DNA of 64,000 nt, taken from NCBI RefSeq assembly GCF_008728635.1, contig NZ_CP044285.1, forward strand, positions 62,001-126,000, in the 5' to 3' direction. Every line of letters starts with the position of its first letter. Position 1 is the stretch's first letter. Below are positions 8,871-15,908 of this stretch, piece by piece. Source of the DNA: Hymenobacter baengnokdamensis (GTDB taxonomy: Bacteria > Bacteroidota > Bacteroidia > Cytophagales > Hymenobacteraceae). Made by a program: the position numbers and the translations under genes. The notes beneath the pieces were generated by a model, which worked only from the letters and a program-made list of their open reading frames with translations, was not told the origin of the DNA and did not search any database.

Positions 8871-10136
8871 ATGTCCGATTACCCCACCCGCACCGCGCAC
8901 ATTCTCAGCCGCATCGACGAGCTGGCCGCCATCAGTGAAGACGCCACGGGCGCTACCGTCACGCGCCGCTTTGGTACGCCGGCCTTCGTGCGCGGCCGCG
9001 ACCTGGTGCAGGGCTGGTTTGAGGCCGCGGGCCTCGAAACCCGGCTCGATGGCATCGGCAACCTGCGCGGGCGGCTGGCCAGCCGGCAGCCGGGCGCCAA
9101 AACCTTCGTGCTGGCCTCGCACATCGACACCGTGGTGAACGCCGGTAAATATGATGGCCCGCTAGGCGTATTGATGGGGCTTGATTTGGTGGAAAATATT
9201 ATTCAGCAAGGCGTTGAGCTGCCATTCCACCTGGAGCTTATCGCCTTCAGCGATGAGGAAGGCGTGCGCTTTCATACCACCTACCTGGGCAGCAGGGTCG
9301 TGACCGGCGCTTTTGAGCCCACCCTTTTACAACGAGTTGATGCCGATGGCATCACCCTGGCCCAGGCCATTGCTGAGATGGGCGGCAACGCCGGCAGCCT
9401 CGCCGCCGACGCCCTGCCCGCCGCCGAGTGGCTGGGCTACTTCGAGCTGCACATCGAGCAGGGGCCGGTGCTGTGGGAAAGCAAAGTGCCCATCGCGCTG
9501 GTCACGGCCATTGCCGGGCAGCAGCGCGTGGAGCTGACCTGGCAGGGCATGGCCGGCCACGCCGGCACGGTGCCCATGGCCCTGCGCCAGGATGCGCTGG
9601 CCGCCGCCGCCGAGTTTGTGCTGGCGGCCGAAAGCTTTGCGCTAGCCCACGGCCAGAGCCTGGTAGCTACCGTGGGCCAGCTGCGCATTCCGTATTCGGC
9701 CAGCAATGTTATTCCCGGCCAGGTCATTCATAGCCTCGACCTGCGCAGCCCCGACGCCGGCCAGCTCGCCGCCGCCTACGCCGACTTACAAACCCAGGCC
9801 GAGGCCATTGCCGCCCGGCGCGGCGTGGCGCTGCACTGGCAATTGGTGCAGGCCACCGCGCCCGTAGCCTGCGACCGCGAGCTGAACCGCCTGCTCGGCC
9901 AGGCCATCGCGGCCAGCGGCTACGAGGTCGACGGCCTGGTGAGCGGCGCCGGCCACGACGCCGTGCCCGCCTCGGCCGTGGCGCCGGCCACGATGGCATT
10001 TATCCGTTGCTACAAAGGCATCAGTCACAATCCGTTGGAGAACGTGGAGGCGGCTGATGTGGCCGCTGCGCTGGCAGTGGCCGAGCGGTTTCTTTTGGAA
10101 TTAAAAATTAAAAATGAAGAGGTAAAAATGGCCTGA
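8871..10136 (+). CDS. allC: Allantoate amidohydrolase AllC (M20 family)
   Basis: A 421-residue M20/M28-type metallo-amidohydrolase that converts allantoate to ureidoglycine, carbon dioxide and ammonia. The metal site is visible in LASHIDTVVNAGKYDGPLG, then AFSDEEGVRF and HIEQGPVLW, with a dimerisation domain containing GMAGHAGTVPM and a final GAGHDAVPAS and SHNPLE. Family members with ureidoglycolate or carbamoyl-beta-alanine activity are very similar, but context supports allantoate. The last dozen codons after FLLEL are AT-rich and lie inside an inverted repeat (10096-10238), so the natural C-terminus was probably remodelled by the repeat. Confidence 0.92.
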   Translation: MSDYPTRTAHILSRIDELAAISEDATGATVTRRFGTPAFVRGRDLVQGWFEAAGLETRLDGIGNLRGRLASRQPGAKTFVLASHIDTVVNAGKYDGPLGVLMGLDLVENIIQQGVELPFHLELIAFSDEEGVRFHTTYLGSRVVTGAFEPTLLQRVDADGITLAQAIAEMGGNAGSLAADALPAAEWLGYFELHIEQGPVLWESKVPIALVTAIAGQQRVELTWQGMAGHAGTVPMALRQDALAAAAEFVLAAESFALAHGQSLVATVGQLRIPYSASNVIPGQVIHSLDLRSPDAGQLAAAYADLQTQAEAIAARRGVALHWQLVQATAPVACDRELNRLLGQAIAASGYEVDGLVSGAGHDAVPASAVAPATMAFIRCYKGISHNPLENVEAADVAAALAVAERFLLELKIKNEEVKMA

Positions 10137-10238
10137 GAGGAAGGGCTAACGCCGCGTCTGCCGCTGGTTTTTACCTCAGACAGGTCCACTATTCTTTGCC
10201 AAAATTTTTTAACTTTTAATTCATAATTTTTAATTCAA
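10096..10238. repeat. AT-rich inverted repeat pair between allC and allE
   Basis: The left part (about 10096-10126) carries GGAATTAAAAATTAAAAATG, and the right part (about 10203-10238) carries the near-complementary TTCATAATTTTTAATTCAA. The right part is almost identical to a segment at 28767-28788 (TTAACTCATAATTTTTAACT), so this is a dispersed family. The left part encodes the end of AllC; the right part lies just before the allE start. Confidence 0.65.
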
Positions 10239-10244
10239 CCTCCT

Positions 10245-10991
10245 ATGCAGCTAGGCTCTACCACCCGCTCCGTCACCCGGCGCAACCACGCCATCATCGC
10301 GCCCGACGGCTACATCAACAGCAACGTGCCCGGCTGGACGGGCGGCACCGTCAACGTCATCATCAACGAGCAGATGGGGGCCCGCCTCTGCCAGACGCTC
10401 GTCATGCTCACCGACGCCGGCCAGCTGACGGGCGAAACCCAGGCATCGCAGATTTTTTTCTACGTGGTGCAGGGCCAGGTGCAGGCCACCATCGGCGACG
10501 ACAGCCGGATTCTGACGGTGGGCAAGTTTGTATACGTGCCTATCGGCCAAAGCTATACCTTCAAAAACCCGACGGCTAATACCCAGATTCTTACTTTTCA
10601 CAAAGTGTATGAGCCGCTGGCGGGCCACGCCACCCCTGGCGTGTGCTGGGGCGAAAAGGACGACAGCAAAGCCCCCGTGTACATGAACGACGAGGCGCTG
10701 CGTATTCAGGAGCTGCTGCCCAACGAGCTGGGTTTCGATATGGCCGTCAACATCTTCACCTACCAGCCCGGCGGCAACCTGCCGATGGTCGAGACCCACA
10801 TCATGGAGCACGGCCTGCTCTACTTGCAGGGCCAGGCCATCTACATGCTCGACCAGCAGTGGTACCCGGTGCAGAAAGGTGATTCCATCTGGATGGCGCC
10901 CTTCTGCCAGCAGTGGGCCGCTTCCATCGGCAAGGAGCCGTCGGTGTACATCTATTATAAGAATGTGAACCGCTTTCCGACGGTGGTGTAG
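10245..10991 (+). CDS. allE: (S)-ureidoglycine aminohydrolase AllE, double cupin
   Basis: A 248-residue bicupin of the AllE/YlbA family that releases ammonia from (S)-ureidoglycine to give (S)-ureidoglycolate. The first cupin spans about residues 50-125 and the second about 160-240. The second holds the manganese site in the motif LPMVETHIMEHGLLYLQGQ, followed by the typical DSIWMAPFCQQWAAS. Length matches the family (about 250-260). It sits directly after allC, its substrate supplier. The stop codon overlaps the first bases of an inverted repeat at 10990-11078. Confidence 0.93.
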   Translation: MQLGSTTRSVTRRNHAIIAPDGYINSNVPGWTGGTVNVIINEQMGARLCQTLVMLTDAGQLTGETQASQIFFYVVQGQVQATIGDDSRILTVGKFVYVPIGQSYTFKNPTANTQILTFHKVYEPLAGHATPGVCWGEKDDSKAPVYMNDEALRIQELLPNELGFDMAVNIFTYQPGGNLPMVETHIMEHGLLYLQGQAIYMLDQQWYPVQKGDSIWMAPFCQQWAASIGKEPSVYIYYKNVNRFPTVV

Positions 10992-11078
10992 CGTGGACTC
11001 TGCGAGTCTGCGCGTTGCCCAGCCAGAACGCCAGCTTTTGATTACGTTCCCCACGCGCGGACTCGCAGAGTCCACGCT
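10990..11078. repeat. Inverted repeat between allE and uraD
   Basis: Arms at 10990-11014 and 11054-11078 are 25 bases long with one mismatch, around a 39-base spacer. Each arm contains the short palindromic string GACTCTGCGAGTC or its close variant. The left arm begins at the allE stop codon, and the right arm ends eight bases before the uraD start. Such palindromes may act as mRNA-stabilising hairpins or be copies of a small non-autonomous repeat. Confidence 0.75.
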
Positions 11079-11085
11079 ACTGCTT

Positions 11086-11589
11086 ATGACTCTTTCCGAC
11101 CTCAACGCCCTCTCCCCCGCCGCCCGCGCCGAGGCCCTGGCTACCTGCTGCGGCGCCACGGCCTGGGTAGCTGCGCTGGACCAACAGTTTCCCTTCGATT
11201 CAGCAGCCGCACTCTACGAGGCAGCCGAGCGCACCTGGTATAATCTCTCCGAAGCCGACTGGCGCGAGGCTTTTACGCACCACCCCAAAATTGGCGACGT
11301 AAAGGCGCTGCAAGTAAAGTTTGCCAGCACCGCCACCTGGGCAGCCGGCGAGCAGGGCGCGGTAAAGCAGGCTTCGCAAGAAACGCTGGCGGCGCTGGCG
11401 GCCGGTAACGAGGCTTACGAGCTGAAATTCGGCTACATCTTCATTGTCTGCGCCACGGGCAAGTCGGCGGATGAAATGCTGGCGCTGCTGCAAGCCCGGC
11501 TGCCGCACGAGCCCAACCAGGAAATCCACGTTGCCATGGGCGAGCAGGCCAAAATCACGCGCTTGCGCCTCGAAAAACTACTCGCATGA
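11086..11589 (+). CDS. uraD: 2-oxo-4-hydroxy-4-carboxy-5-ureidoimidazoline decarboxylase UraD
   Basis: A 168-residue OHCU decarboxylase, the last enzyme that forms (S)-allantoin from urate. The catalytic histidine motif HHPKIGD lies at residues 65-71, and the FGYIFIVCATGKSADEMLALLQ motif region and a final EQAKITRLRLEKLL helix follow. A longer frame starts at 10993, but its first 31 codons lie in the inverted repeat and are unlike the family. The ATG at 11086 gives MTLSDLNALS, the usual UraD beginning. The stop overlaps the uraH start by four bases, so UraD and UraH, which act consecutively, are translationally coupled. Confidence 0.93.
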   Translation: MTLSDLNALSPAARAEALATCCGATAWVAALDQQFPFDSAAALYEAAERTWYNLSEADWREAFTHHPKIGDVKALQVKFASTATWAAGEQGAVKQASQETLAALAAGNEAYELKFGYIFIVCATGKSADEMLALLQARLPHEPNQEIHVAMGEQAKITRLRLEKLLA

Positions 11590-11924
11590 GCCAGCTTACT
11601 ACCCACATTCTCGACACTACCCAGGGCCGGCCGGCGGCGGGCGTCACCATTGCGCTGTACGAGCCGGCCGGCGGCGACTGGCGTGAAACCGCGCGCGGCA
11701 CTACCAACGACGACGGGCGAATTCCCGACCTGCTGCCCGCAGAAAAAATCCTGGCTCCCGGCGTGTATAAACTCAAATTCTTCACCCAGGAATACTTCGA
11801 GCGCACCGGCCTGTCGCATTTTTATCCTTTCGTAGAAATCTGCTTTACCGTGGCCGATGCTGCGCACTACCACGTACCGCTGCTGCTTAACCCATTCGGC
11901 TACAGCACCTACCGCGGCTCCTGA
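11586..11924 (+). CDS. uraH: 5-hydroxyisourate hydrolase UraH (transthyretin-related)
   Basis: A 112-residue transthyretin-like hydrolase that opens 5-hydroxyisourate, the product of PuuD, to OHCU for UraD. The family signatures are complete: the N-terminal THILDTTQGRPAAGV and the C-terminal YRGS tetrapeptide, with HYHVPLLLNPFGYSTYRGS at the very end. Length matches the family exactly and there is no signal peptide, so it should be cytosolic. Confidence 0.95.
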   Translation: MSQLTTHILDTTQGRPAAGVTIALYEPAGGDWRETARGTTNDDGRIPDLLPAEKILAPGVYKLKFFTQEYFERTGLSHFYPFVEICFTVADAAHYHVPLLLNPFGYSTYRGS

Positions 11925-11986
11925 ACACTATTCTTCTGCGCTTCCTCAGCGAAACCTTCTGCGCCCTCTGCGGTGAAACCACCCTT
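11925..11986. repeat. Short CTCTGCG-type intergenic repeat
   Basis: The 62-base gap between uraH and the DUF6986 gene consists of CTTCTGCGC, CAGCGAAACC, TTCTGCGCC and CTCTGCGGTGAAACC units. These units resemble the repeat inside the hexosaminidase leader (1666-1726). No promoter box is evident, so the downstream gene is probably cotranscribed with uraH. Confidence 0.4.
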
Positions 11987-13420
11987 ATGAAACTCAGCCT
12001 CCCGGACTCCGACAAAACGGCCCTGCTCGACCAGCTCGGCGTGGCCAACCTGGCCTTCCAAAAAACCTACCCCGGCGACCGCCCCGACCGCCAGCCCGTG
12101 CACACCGTGTACGGCGGTGCCAACCTTTTCAAGGCCGATACCTGCGTGCGCATGGGCGAAATTGCCCTGCGCAACCTCCAGACTTACGCCCCCAATTTCG
12201 TAGAATTGGCGCGGGTGCTCCAGCTGACCGGCCACGAGCACCTGCCCACCCTCGAAAAAGACATCCACGACCTCACCGCCTACCTCGACAAGCTGCCGGC
12301 CGACCAGCGCCGCCAGCAGCCCGCCTGGCTGGCCTACACTGTCTACAACAAGATGGTGCAGAAGCTCAAAGCCGAAGCGGTCGAAGATTTCCGTATTGAT
12401 TTTGAGGATGGCTTCGGCAACCGGCCCGATGCCGAGGAAGATGTCACCGCCGTGCAGGCTGCCCACGAAGTAGCCAGGGGCATGGAGCAGGGCACGCTTT
12501 CGCCCTTCATCGGCATCCGCATCAAGCCCTTTACCGAGGACCTTAAAGCGCGCGGCGTGCGCACCCTCGACATTTTCCTGACTACGTTGCTCGAAGCTAC
12601 CGGCGGCAAGCTGCCAAATAACTTCGTGGTGATGCTGCCCAAAGTGACCATCCCCGAGCAGATGACCACGATGGTGCGCTTCTTCGAGCTGCTGGAAAAG
12701 GCTAACAACCTGGCGCCCGGCACCCTGAAGATGGAAACGATGGTGGAAGCCACCCAGATTGTGATGGACGATGAGGGCCGCAACCCGCTCATGCGCATTA
12801 TCCGGGCCAGCGAGGGGCGCTGCATTGCGGCGCACTTCGGCACCTACGACTACACTGCCTCGGCCGGCATCACGGCCAAGTACCAGACCATGGCGCACCC
12901 CGTCTGCGACTTTGCCCACCACATGACCAAGGTGGCGCTCGGCGGCACCGGCATCTTCCTCTCCGATGGCGCTACCAACGTGATGCCCATCGGCCCGCAC
13001 CGCGGTGATAACCTGACGTTTGCGCAGCTGCGCGAAAACCAGGAAGCCGTGCACAGCGGCTGGCGCCAGGCCTACCACCACACCATGCACTCGCTCATCA
13101 ATGGTCTCTACCAGGGCTGGGACCTGAACCCCGCGCAGCTGCCCATGCGCTACGCGGCCACCTACAATTTCTTCCTCAGCTCCTACGAAGGCGCCGTGCA
13201 CCGCCTCAAAACCTTCGTGGACCGCGCCGCCATCTCTACCCTCACCGGCGATATCTTCGACGACGCCGCCACCGGCCAGGGCCTGCTCAATTTTTTCCTC
13301 AAAGCCCTGAACTGCGGCGCCATCTCGGCAGAAGACATCGTGCCCACCGGCCTCACCATTGAGGAGATTGAGACGCGCTCGTTTTACCGGATTTTGGCAG
13401 GGCGTCGGCGCAAGGCGTAA
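11987..13420 (+). CDS. DUF6986 family protein, HpcH/HpaI aldolase or citrate-lyase fold
   Basis: A 477-residue protein related to HpcH/HpaI aldolase, CitE and malate synthase-type TIM barrels, with DUF6986 as the likely family. Signs of the fold are DFEDGFG at residues 138-144 (compare the DxEDA motif of CitE), a likely metal-ligand glutamate in LKMETMVEA near residue 250, and HFGTYDYTASAG at 283-294 (compare FGxxDLxxxxG). A conserved beginning (VYGGANLFKAD, residues 42-51) is typical of this family. The reaction is not established; relatives are sometimes labelled phosphoenolpyruvate kinase without clear proof. It is the last gene of the plus-strand purine arm, just where the pathway still needs an enzyme that consumes ureidoglycolate or glyoxylate. 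A role there is inference from position only. Confidence 0.75.
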   Translation: MKLSLPDSDKTALLDQLGVANLAFQKTYPGDRPDRQPVHTVYGGANLFKADTCVRMGEIALRNLQTYAPNFVELARVLQLTGHEHLPTLEKDIHDLTAYLDKLPADQRRQQPAWLAYTVYNKMVQKLKAEAVEDFRIDFEDGFGNRPDAEEDVTAVQAAHEVARGMEQGTLSPFIGIRIKPFTEDLKARGVRTLDIFLTTLLEATGGKLPNNFVVMLPKVTIPEQMTTMVRFFELLEKANNLAPGTLKMETMVEATQIVMDDEGRNPLMRIIRASEGRCIAAHFGTYDYTASAGITAKYQTMAHPVCDFAHHMTKVALGGTGIFLSDGATNVMPIGPHRGDNLTFAQLRENQEAVHSGWRQAYHHTMHSLINGLYQGWDLNPAQLPMRYAATYNFFLSSYEGAVHRLKTFVDRAAISTLTGDIFDDAATGQGLLNFFLKALNCGAISAEDIVPTGLTIEEIETRSFYRILAGRRRKA

Positions 13421-13449
13421 TTAGCCAGTCAGATAGCAGAAATCAAAAA

Positions 13450-13484
13450 GAACGTCATGCTGAGGTTGTCGAAGCATGACGTTC
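13450..13484. repeat. Hairpin-forming repeat between convergent genes
   Basis: Arms GAACGTCATGC at 13450-13460 and GCATGACGTTC at 13474-13484 are perfectly complementary. The element includes the Bacteroidota intergenic repeat core ATGCTGAGGTTGTCGAAGCA. It separates the convergent DUF6986 and xdhB genes and could end transcription from either side, though no strong T-run follows. The element at 15812-15884 shares the core. Confidence 0.7.
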
Positions 13485-13498
13485 CTGTTGGTGCAGTT

Positions 13499-15781
13499 TT
13501 AGCCTGCTACTGTCTGCTTTGCCATAATAACTTCCGGGTACAACCCACCCAACACCCGCTCGGGCGTCATGGGGGCCACCAGCGGCAGGGCCATGCCCGG
13601 CTGAAATGCCCGCACCGCGTCGCGCAGGGCGAAGTAGGCGCCGATGCCGTACATGAGCGGCGGCTCGCCCACGGCCTTGGCGCGCAGGATGGCATTGGGG
13701 TGGCCGGGCGTGTCGAGGAAGTGCACGTCGAGTACGGCGGGTACCGCGTAGAGGTCAGGTATCTTGTAGCTGTTCAGCGAGTTGCTGAGCAGGCGGCCTT
13801 CGTCGTTGTAGCTCACTTCTTCCAGCGTCATCCAGCCAATGCCCTGCACGACGCCGCCCTCAATCTGGCCGCGGTCGATGGCCGGGCTGAAGCTCTGGCC
13901 GAAATCGTGGGCAATCTGCACGCGGTCGATGGTGTAGGTGCCGCGCAGGCAATCGACGGTGGCGGTGGTAAGGGCCGTGCCGTACACGTGGTAGGCAAAC
14001 GGATGGCCCTGCTCCACGCTGGCGTCGAAATGCACGCCGGGCGTGGCGTAGTGGGCGTTTTCGGTGAGGGCCACTCGGCGCACGAAGGCGCTGCTCACCA
14101 GCTTTTCCCAGGTGGTTTCGGCCGGAATGCCGGCGGCCAGCACCTGCTCGTTTTCGATAGTAATACCTTCGTAATCAACTCGAAACTCGGTACTGGCGTG
14201 GCGCAGCAGGCGCTCGCGCAGGGCCAGGCAGGCTAGCTGGGTGGCCCTGCCGTTGAGGTCGGCGGTGGCGCTGGCGGCGCTGGGCGAGGTATTGGCGACG
14301 CGGGTAGTATTAGTGCTCTCGATTTTAATGCGGTTAATCGAAATGCCCAGCGTGCGGGCCGCCACCTGCGCGATTTTGGTGTTCACGCCCTGCCCCATCT
14401 CCACCGCGCCGGTGCTGATGCCCACCGAGCCATCGGTGTAGATGTGCACCAGCGCCCGCGTCTGGTTCATAAAGGTCTTGGTGAACGAGATGCCGAAGCA
14501 GATGGGCATCACGGCCAGGCCTTTTTTAAATATAGTATTTCTTGAATTAAAGGCCGCGATTTCCGCCCGCTGCTTTGCCAGGTCAAACAGCTCGGCGGCC
14601 GTGTCCCAGGCCTGCTCGGCGTGGCAGCCCTCGGCCGGCTGGCGGTACGGAAACCGGTCGCCCTCGCGCAGCAGGTTGCGGCGCTGAATATCGCTGGGCA
14701 GCACGCCCAGCGCCTCGGCCGCCCTGGTAATGGCCGACTCGATGACGAACATGCCCTGCGGCCCGCCGAAGCCCCGGAAGGCCGTATTGGGCGGCAGATT
14801 GGTGCGGCACGAGTTGGCCGTGGCCGTGACGTTCGGGATATAGTAGGCGTTGGTGGTATGGAAAAGCGTGCGCTCCAGCACGGCCGGCGAGAGGTCGGCG
14901 GCGGCCCCGGCATTCTGGTAGTAGGTCACCTCGTAGGCCAGGATTTTTAGGTCCTTGCTCAGCCCGATTTTGAAGTCGGACGAGTACGGATGGCGCTTGC
15001 CGGTCATGCGCATGTCGGCCATGCGGTCGAGCACCAGCTTCACCGGCTTTTTCACCAGAAAAGTGCCCAGCGCGGCCAGGCAGCCCCAGGGCGTGGCTTG
15101 GTCTTCCTTGCCGCCAAAGCCGCCTCCCAGGCGCGTCACGTCCACTTCTACCTGGTGCATGCCCACGCCCAGCACCACGGCGCAGTGGCGCTGCACGGCC
15201 GTCGGCCCCTGGGTCGAGGAAATGATTTTAACGCCGCCCAGCTCGGTTGGGAAGGCGTAGGCGCCCTGCGTTTCGATGTATAAATGCTCCTGCCCGCCGC
15301 TCTCGGCCACCCCTTCAAACACATAGTCGCACTGCGCAAACGCGCCGGCCGAGTCGCCGATGCGAAACGTGCGCGGCGGCACTATCAGCTCGCCCTGCGC
15401 GGCCGCCCGGCGCGGGTCGGTAACGACGGGCAGCGGCGAAATATCGATTTTTATGAATTTAAGCGCGGCGTGGGCCTGGGCCTCGGTGCGGGCCAGCACC
15501 AGCGCCACCGGCTGCCCCCGAAAATGTACGTGGCCCTCGGCCAGCAGCGGCTCGTCGGGCACGATGCCGCCAATCTGGTTGCGGCCCGGAATATCGGCGG
15601 CCGTGAGAATACGCACCACGCCGGGCGCTTTTTGCGCCGCGTCGAGGTCAAGACTATTTAAAATACCATGCGCCAGCGGCGACTCATACACCGCGGCGTA
15701 AAGCGTGCCCTGCTGCACCGGCACGTCATCAAGGTACTGCGATTCGCCGCGCACGTGGCGCTGGGGGTCGAGGTGGTTCAT
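13499..15781 (-). CDS. xdhB: Xanthine dehydrogenase molybdopterin-binding subunit XdhB
   Basis: A 760-residue large subunit that holds the molybdenum cofactor and oxidises hypoxanthine and xanthine to urate. It begins with the GESQYLDD aldehyde oxidase-type domain (about residues 12-120), followed by substrate and cofactor motifs: VTRLGGGFGGKEDQA, NTAFRGFGGPQGMFVIE, GAVEMGQGVNTK and the catalytic glutamate in AVGEPPLMYG near residue 717. Length is typical for a bacterial XdhB. It lies 127 bases downstream of xdhA on the same strand, with a repeat in between. Its cofactor would be inserted by XdhC, encoded in the same block. Confidence 0.95.
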   Translation of the reverse strand: MNHLDPQRHVRGESQYLDDVPVQQGTLYAAVYESPLAHGILNSLDLDAAQKAPGVVRILTAADIPGRNQIGGIVPDEPLLAEGHVHFRGQPVALVLARTEAQAHAALKFIKIDISPLPVVTDPRRAAAQGELIVPPRTFRIGDSAGAFAQCDYVFEGVAESGGQEHLYIETQGAYAFPTELGGVKIISSTQGPTAVQRHCAVVLGVGMHQVEVDVTRLGGGFGGKEDQATPWGCLAALGTFLVKKPVKLVLDRMADMRMTGKRHPYSSDFKIGLSKDLKILAYEVTYYQNAGAAADLSPAVLERTLFHTTNAYYIPNVTATANSCRTNLPPNTAFRGFGGPQGMFVIESAITRAAEALGVLPSDIQRRNLLREGDRFPYRQPAEGCHAEQAWDTAAELFDLAKQRAEIAAFNSRNTIFKKGLAVMPICFGISFTKTFMNQTRALVHIYTDGSVGISTGAVEMGQGVNTKIAQVAARTLGISINRIKIESTNTTRVANTSPSAASATADLNGRATQLACLALRERLLRHASTEFRVDYEGITIENEQVLAAGIPAETTWEKLVSSAFVRRVALTENAHYATPGVHFDASVEQGHPFAYHVYGTALTTATVDCLRGTYTIDRVQIAHDFGQSFSPAIDRGQIEGGVVQGIGWMTLEEVSYNDEGRLLSNSLNSYKIPDLYAVPAVLDVHFLDTPGHPNAILRAKAVGEPPLMYGIGAYFALRDAVRAFQPGMALPLVAPMTPERVLGGLYPEVIMAKQTVAG

Positions 15782-15811
15782 GGCTAGCCTTTTTTAGTAA
15801 CTCGCATGTTA

Positions 15812-15884
15812 TGCTGAGCTTGTCGAAGCTCTCTACCGTGCCGCCAGGGTATCGTTCGGTAGAGCTGCTTCGGCAAGCTCAGCA
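15812..15884. repeat. Inverted repeat between xdhA and xdhB
   Basis: Left arm 15812-15838 and right arm 15857-15884 pair over about 27 bases with one substitution, one indel and one adjacent mismatch. Each arm contains GCTGAGCTTGTCGAAGC or a near copy, the same core as at 13450-13484. It sits inside the presumed xdhA-xdhB transcript and could shape relative expression of the two subunits. Confidence 0.7.
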
Positions 15885-15908
15885 GGACGTTCTTTATTAT
15901 TCACCGAC

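Noticed and set aside
13457-14236. 259-codon plus-strand frame opposite xdhB
   Set aside because: It is antisense to a well-supported gene; long antisense frames are expected in this high-GC DNA.
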